Source: Anaerocolumna sedimenticola (GTDB taxonomy: Bacteria > Bacillota > Clostridia > Lachnospirales > Lachnospiraceae). From it: DNA of 64,000 nucleotides. Positions 61,223 through 64,000 of the stretch are shown piece after piece. The stretch lies in the NCBI RefSeq assembly GCF_009931695.1, contig NZ_CP048000.1, positions 1,267,001-1,331,000 on the forward strand, given 5' to 3'. The notes under the pieces are model-generated. The model was not told where the DNA came from. It did not search any database and worked only from the letters and a program-made list of their open reading frames with translations. Positions within the stretch are counted from its first letter, which is position 1. Each line of letters opens with the position of its first letter. A program made the position numbers and the translations under genes.

Positions 61223-61935
61223 ATGCTTCGTTTACTTGATGTTAAAAAGTATTATAAAAAGAATAAAGCGGTGGATGGAATATCTTTTGAGATACAAAAA
61301 GGTGAAATATTCGGATTGGTCGGAGCAAACGGAGCCGGAAAATCCACAACGATTTCCATGCTGACTACAATGAGTAAGCCGGATAGCGGGGATATTTTAT
61401 ATCAAGGTAAAAGCATTGTAAAAAACCCAAAACTTATCAGGGAACATTTGGGTTACGTTCCGCAGGACATTGCACTTTATTTATCTCTTTCAGGAAGAGA
61501 TAATTTGGTATTTTGGGGTAATGCCTACCATGTACCCAAAAAATATTAGAAGATAGAATTAATGAGGCCTGCGATATTATCGGTTTTACGAAAGAGATGT
61601 TAAGTCAGAAAACAGCTGATTATTCAGGGGGGATGAAACGGCGTCTTAATATAGGTGCAGCCCTCTTACATCATCCGGATTTTCTAGTGTTGGACGAACC
61701 TACGGTTGGTATTGATATTATAGCCAGAAATCAAATTCTGGAAGCTATAAGAAAGTTAAACAGAAACGGTACAACCATTTTGTACTGCGGGCATTACATG
61801 GATGAAGTGGAACAGCTGTGTGATTCAATTTGTATATTGGATAAGGGTAAGGAAATTGTATATGGAAAGAAAAAAACCTTATTAACAGATGCAGATAAAT
61901 CCTTGGAAAATTTATATTATGAGCTTATTGAATAA
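61223..61935 (+). pseudogene. ABC transporter ATPase interrupted by a frameshift, no permease nearby
   Basis: The first frame encodes MLRLLDVKKYYKKNKAVDGISFEIQKGEIFGLVGANGAGKST (Walker A) and ends at 61549 after VPKKY. A second frame, readable from about 61545, continues KILEDRINEACDIIGFTKEML with signature YSGGMKRRLNIGAALLHHP and Walker B FLVLDEPTVGID and ends at 61935. Restoring one A to the A6 run at 61538-61543 would join them into a CcmA-type exporter ATPase of about 237 residues. ATG 61223 follows AGAGG. No ABC-2 permease gene follows, so the protein would need a partner elsewhere or the locus is decaying. Confidence 0.8.
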
Positions 61936-62026
61936 GATAATAATAGAGGGAATTAGGAAAACTTTTCACCATCTTTTCACTATTTAGATAAAAAATGTGT
62001 GCTTAAGCATACGGACGGGAGTTAAT

Positions 62027-64000
62027 ATGGAACGTTATGATAATATTGTAAAAATAGAAGAAATCAGAAGATTGGTTGAAAGCGGCCAGTATGAAATAGC
62101 AATGAAAGTTCTGGATACCATGGATATTGCCAAAATTAAAGCACTTACCGATATGAGTATAATTGCGGATGTTTATACACAAAATGAACGGTATGAAGAA
62201 GCCATGGAGGTATTAACCAAAATTTATGGTAAAACCAAAACCAGAAGAGTTCTGTACCAGCTTGTAGAGCTGTCGATTAAGCGGGGGAATATTCCGGATG
62301 CGGAGGATTACCTGGAGAAATACATTAAGGCAGCACCACAGGATCCCAACCGTTATATTTTACGGTATTGGATAGATAAGCTGAATCGTGAACCTTTCGA
62401 AGTTCTGATAGCATCCCTTGAAAAATTAAAGGAATTCGAATATTATGAAATGTGGGCTTATGAACTTGCCAAACTCTATCATAAGGCCGGAATGAAGGAT
62501 AAATGTGTCAGGGAATGCAGTGATATAATTTTATGGTTTGGCGATGGTATATATGTTGAAAAAGCCAAATTATTAAAGGGTTATTATGTAGGAGAAATTA
62601 ACCCGATACATATGTTAAAAGCAAAAGAGAAAAAGGAAGCTGAAAAGAAGCTTGGTCTGGATAAAACCAAAGATTACAGTGTTATGCGTAATCAGATTGA
62701 CCAATTTTTAGCGGATGAAGATTATTCTGATGATCAGAAAGCTGCTATGCAGCAGGCCCAGTCCGGTGAATTGGAAAATGACAACGAAAACACAGAGGGA
62801 AAGGATCCGGAATTGCAAGAGTTCTTTAAAAAAGTTGCAAGAAAATTGGAAAAGGGCGTATCATATAAAAAAGATTTGGAATATCCGGGAAAAGGTACGG
62901 ATAATACAGGCGAAGAAGCAGAAAATGCAGAAAAAGTCTCTGAAAATAATCCCATACGAAATACTATATCTAGTATTGTAAAGGAAATAGAGAGTGAACC
63001 TGATAATGAATCGGAAGCATTATATTCAAAAAATCTGAATCATAATGAAGAAGACCGGTATCCGGAAGAAACAGAAGAAACAGAAGAAGACCGGTATCCG
63101 GAAGAAGATGAGATTCAGGAGATTAATAACTCTGCTAATGAAGAAACAGAAGAAAGCCGGTATCCGGAAGAAACGGAAGAAACAGAAGAAGACCGGTATC
63201 CGGAAGAAGATGAGATTCAGGAAATTAATAATACTGCAGCTAACGAAGAAACAGAAGAAACTACAGATGAAAAAATAGTAACGATACAAGAAGAAACTGC
63301 TTCGTTATCTGATGAAAAAAATAACAAAACATCTGAGAATGAGATTAAAGTTATGAAGCAGCCGGCAATCTCCTTAGGGAAAAATAAAAGAGAATCCCAA
63401 TATATTCCGGGTAAGTTTGATTCTATACTTTCCGAAGCCGGTATGAATTATGAAAAAGATTTTGGATATTTTATTCGTATGGATTCCTGCAGGAATCAAA
63501 TAGAATCATGCTTAGAAAGTATCCTGTCTGACTATACTAAAACTAATCATATGATAATTATAGGGGAAAGAAAATCGGGAAAAACAACTCTGGCAAAGAA
63601 AATATCCAAGGCTCTTTATGGGCTTAACTATATAAATACAAATCGGGTTGCCAAAATAACAGCCTCAAAACTTAACGGAATTTCATTGGAATCAAAGAAA
63701 GATAAACTGGTTAATAGTTCCCTGATAATTGAAGAAGCTGGATCACTGGATTCTGAAGCAGTGGAACAATTACTTTCATTAATACAGAATTTAAGCGAGA
63801 ACATATTTGTAATTTTAGAGGATAATCAAAAAGGAATGAAAAATCTGCTTGATAGGAATCCTAAATTAGGCGAAGTTTTTAGCAGTACGATAAAACTTCC
63901 TGTGTATTCAAAAGAAGATTTATCAGGTTTTGCTTTTGCTTATATACGAAATAACGATTACGAATTTACCAGGGAAGTCAAAACCGCCTTTGAAAGGGAG
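62027..64000 (+). CDS. TPR-like / acidic-repeat / P-loop ATPase protein, cut by the window end
   Basis: The frame is open for 658 codons from ATG 62027 (behind GGGAG) to the edge. Residues 1-190 are helical with TPR-like pairs (QYEIAMKVLDTMD, ERYEEAMEVLTKIY, GNIPDAEDYLEKYIKAAP). Residues about 225-450 are acidic and disordered, including two copies of a unit with ETEEDRYPEEDEIQEINN (63043-63240). From about residue 500 a P-loop NTPase begins: IIIGERKSGKTTLAKK (Walker A at 513-520) and SLIIEEAGSLDSEA (Walker B Glu569-570), of AAA type as in SpoVK-like proteins. No signal peptide. Partner and role are unknown. Confidence 0.72.
   Translation, partial: MERYDNIVKIEEIRRLVESGQYEIAMKVLDTMDIAKIKALTDMSIIADVYTQNERYEEAMEVLTKIYGKTKTRRVLYQLVELSIKRGNIPDAEDYLEKYIKAAPQDPNRYILRYWIDKLNREPFEVLIASLEKLKEFEYYEMWAYELAKLYHKAGMKDKCVRECSDIILWFGDGIYVEKAKLLKGYYVGEINPIHMLKAKEKKEAEKKLGLDKTKDYSVMRNQIDQFLADEDYSDDQKAAMQQAQSGELENDNENTEGKDPELQEFFKKVARKLEKGVSYKKDLEYPGKGTDNTGEEAENAEKVSENNPIRNTISSIVKEIESEPDNESEALYSKNLNHNEEDRYPEETEETEEDRYPEEDEIQEINNSANEETEESRYPEETEETEEDRYPEEDEIQEINNTAANEETEETTDEKIVTIQEETASLSDEKNNKTSENEIKVMKQPAISLGKNKRESQYIPGKFDSILSEAGMNYEKDFGYFIRMDSCRNQIESCLESILSDYTKTNHMIIIGERKSGKTTLAKKISKALYGLNYINTNRVAKITASKLNGISLESKKDKLVNSSLIIEEAGSLDSEAVEQLLSLIQNLSENIFVILEDNQKGMKNLLDRNPKLGEVFSSTIKLPVYSKEDLSGFAFAYIRNNDYEFTREVKTAFERE

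Noticed and set aside
63045..63278. Lys/Arg-rich 77-residue frame and its Phe-rich antisense
   Set aside because: Both are shadows of the Glu-rich repeats of the ATPase gene read in other frames.
1..64000. tRNA or ribosomal RNA genes
   Set aside because: No T-loop GTTCRA with a matching acceptor stem or rRNA segment was noticed by eye; a tRNAscan run would settle this.

Overview
The window is AT-rich, gene-dense DNA from an anaerobic, endospore-forming Firmicute, most likely a Clostridia member close to Lachnospiraceae. Sporulation genes (spmAB, cotJABC, an AbrB/SpoVT regulator, YaaT/RicT), an oxygen-sensitive class III ribonucleotide reductase (nrdDG), a PPi-type phosphofructokinase and a T-box-controlled metG support this. 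The genus is an inference; no rRNA or tRNA gene was found.

The backbone is a broken-up version of the gene order known around Bacillus abrB. On the left (1.1-8.1 kb) are yaaO-like decarboxylase, a guanylate-kinase-like gene where tmk usually sits, yaaR, holB, ricT/yaaT, trmN6/yabB, rsmI/yabC and abrB. The same order resumes with metG (35.3 kb), tatD and rsmA/ksgA (41.7-43.4 kb). tadA followed by the SRP RNA (56.7-57.7 kb) is another conserved pair. Accessory blocks lie between. 8.3-11.4 kb: spmAB, an XRE regulator with a pentad-repeat tail and a small unknown gene. 11.6-25.3 kb: a carbohydrate locus with GH78 rhamnosidase, AraC regulator, YesN/YesM-type two-component system, lipoprotein binding protein, two permeases and a GH36-like hydrolase. 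25.6-34.5 kb: sirtuin, ECF sigma/anti-sigma pair, three-gene ABC exporter, DUF885 lipoprotein, AEC carrier. 37.4-41.2 kb: ABC-2 exporter with a double MerR regulator, then cotJABC. 43.7-56.5 kb: pfp, a collapsed sugar-transport locus, acetyltransferases, nrdDG, ABC-F, YqeY, DEDDh exonuclease, an acidic unknown protein and a radical SAM activase. 58-64 kb: a large protein with a degenerate cyclic-nucleotide fold, a broken ABC ATPase gene and a repeat-bearing AAA-type ATPase running off the end.

The most unusual material is non-coding. At 3.2-3.4 kb tandem elements keep their loops and linkers while both strands of their stems change together. At about 57.80-57.98 kb there is an unidentified, strongly folded RNA candidate ending in a terminator, between the SRP RNA and the cyclic-nucleotide-fold gene. 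The window also holds a MITE-like palindromic family (copies near 6.0, 15.5, 56.6 and 61.1 kb), a second hairpin family with GGGCTGTTGCA ends (5.9, 10.8, 21.3, 43.4 kb), short tandem-repeat arrays at 28.4 and 41.4 kb, and a perfect 25-bp inverted repeat at 52.1 kb.

Three otherwise intact genes (permease at 22.4 kb, ABC-F at 49.8 kb, ABC ATPase at 61.2 kb) are each broken by what looks like one missing base in a homopolymer run. That pattern fits sequencing or assembly error at least as well as true pseudogenes.
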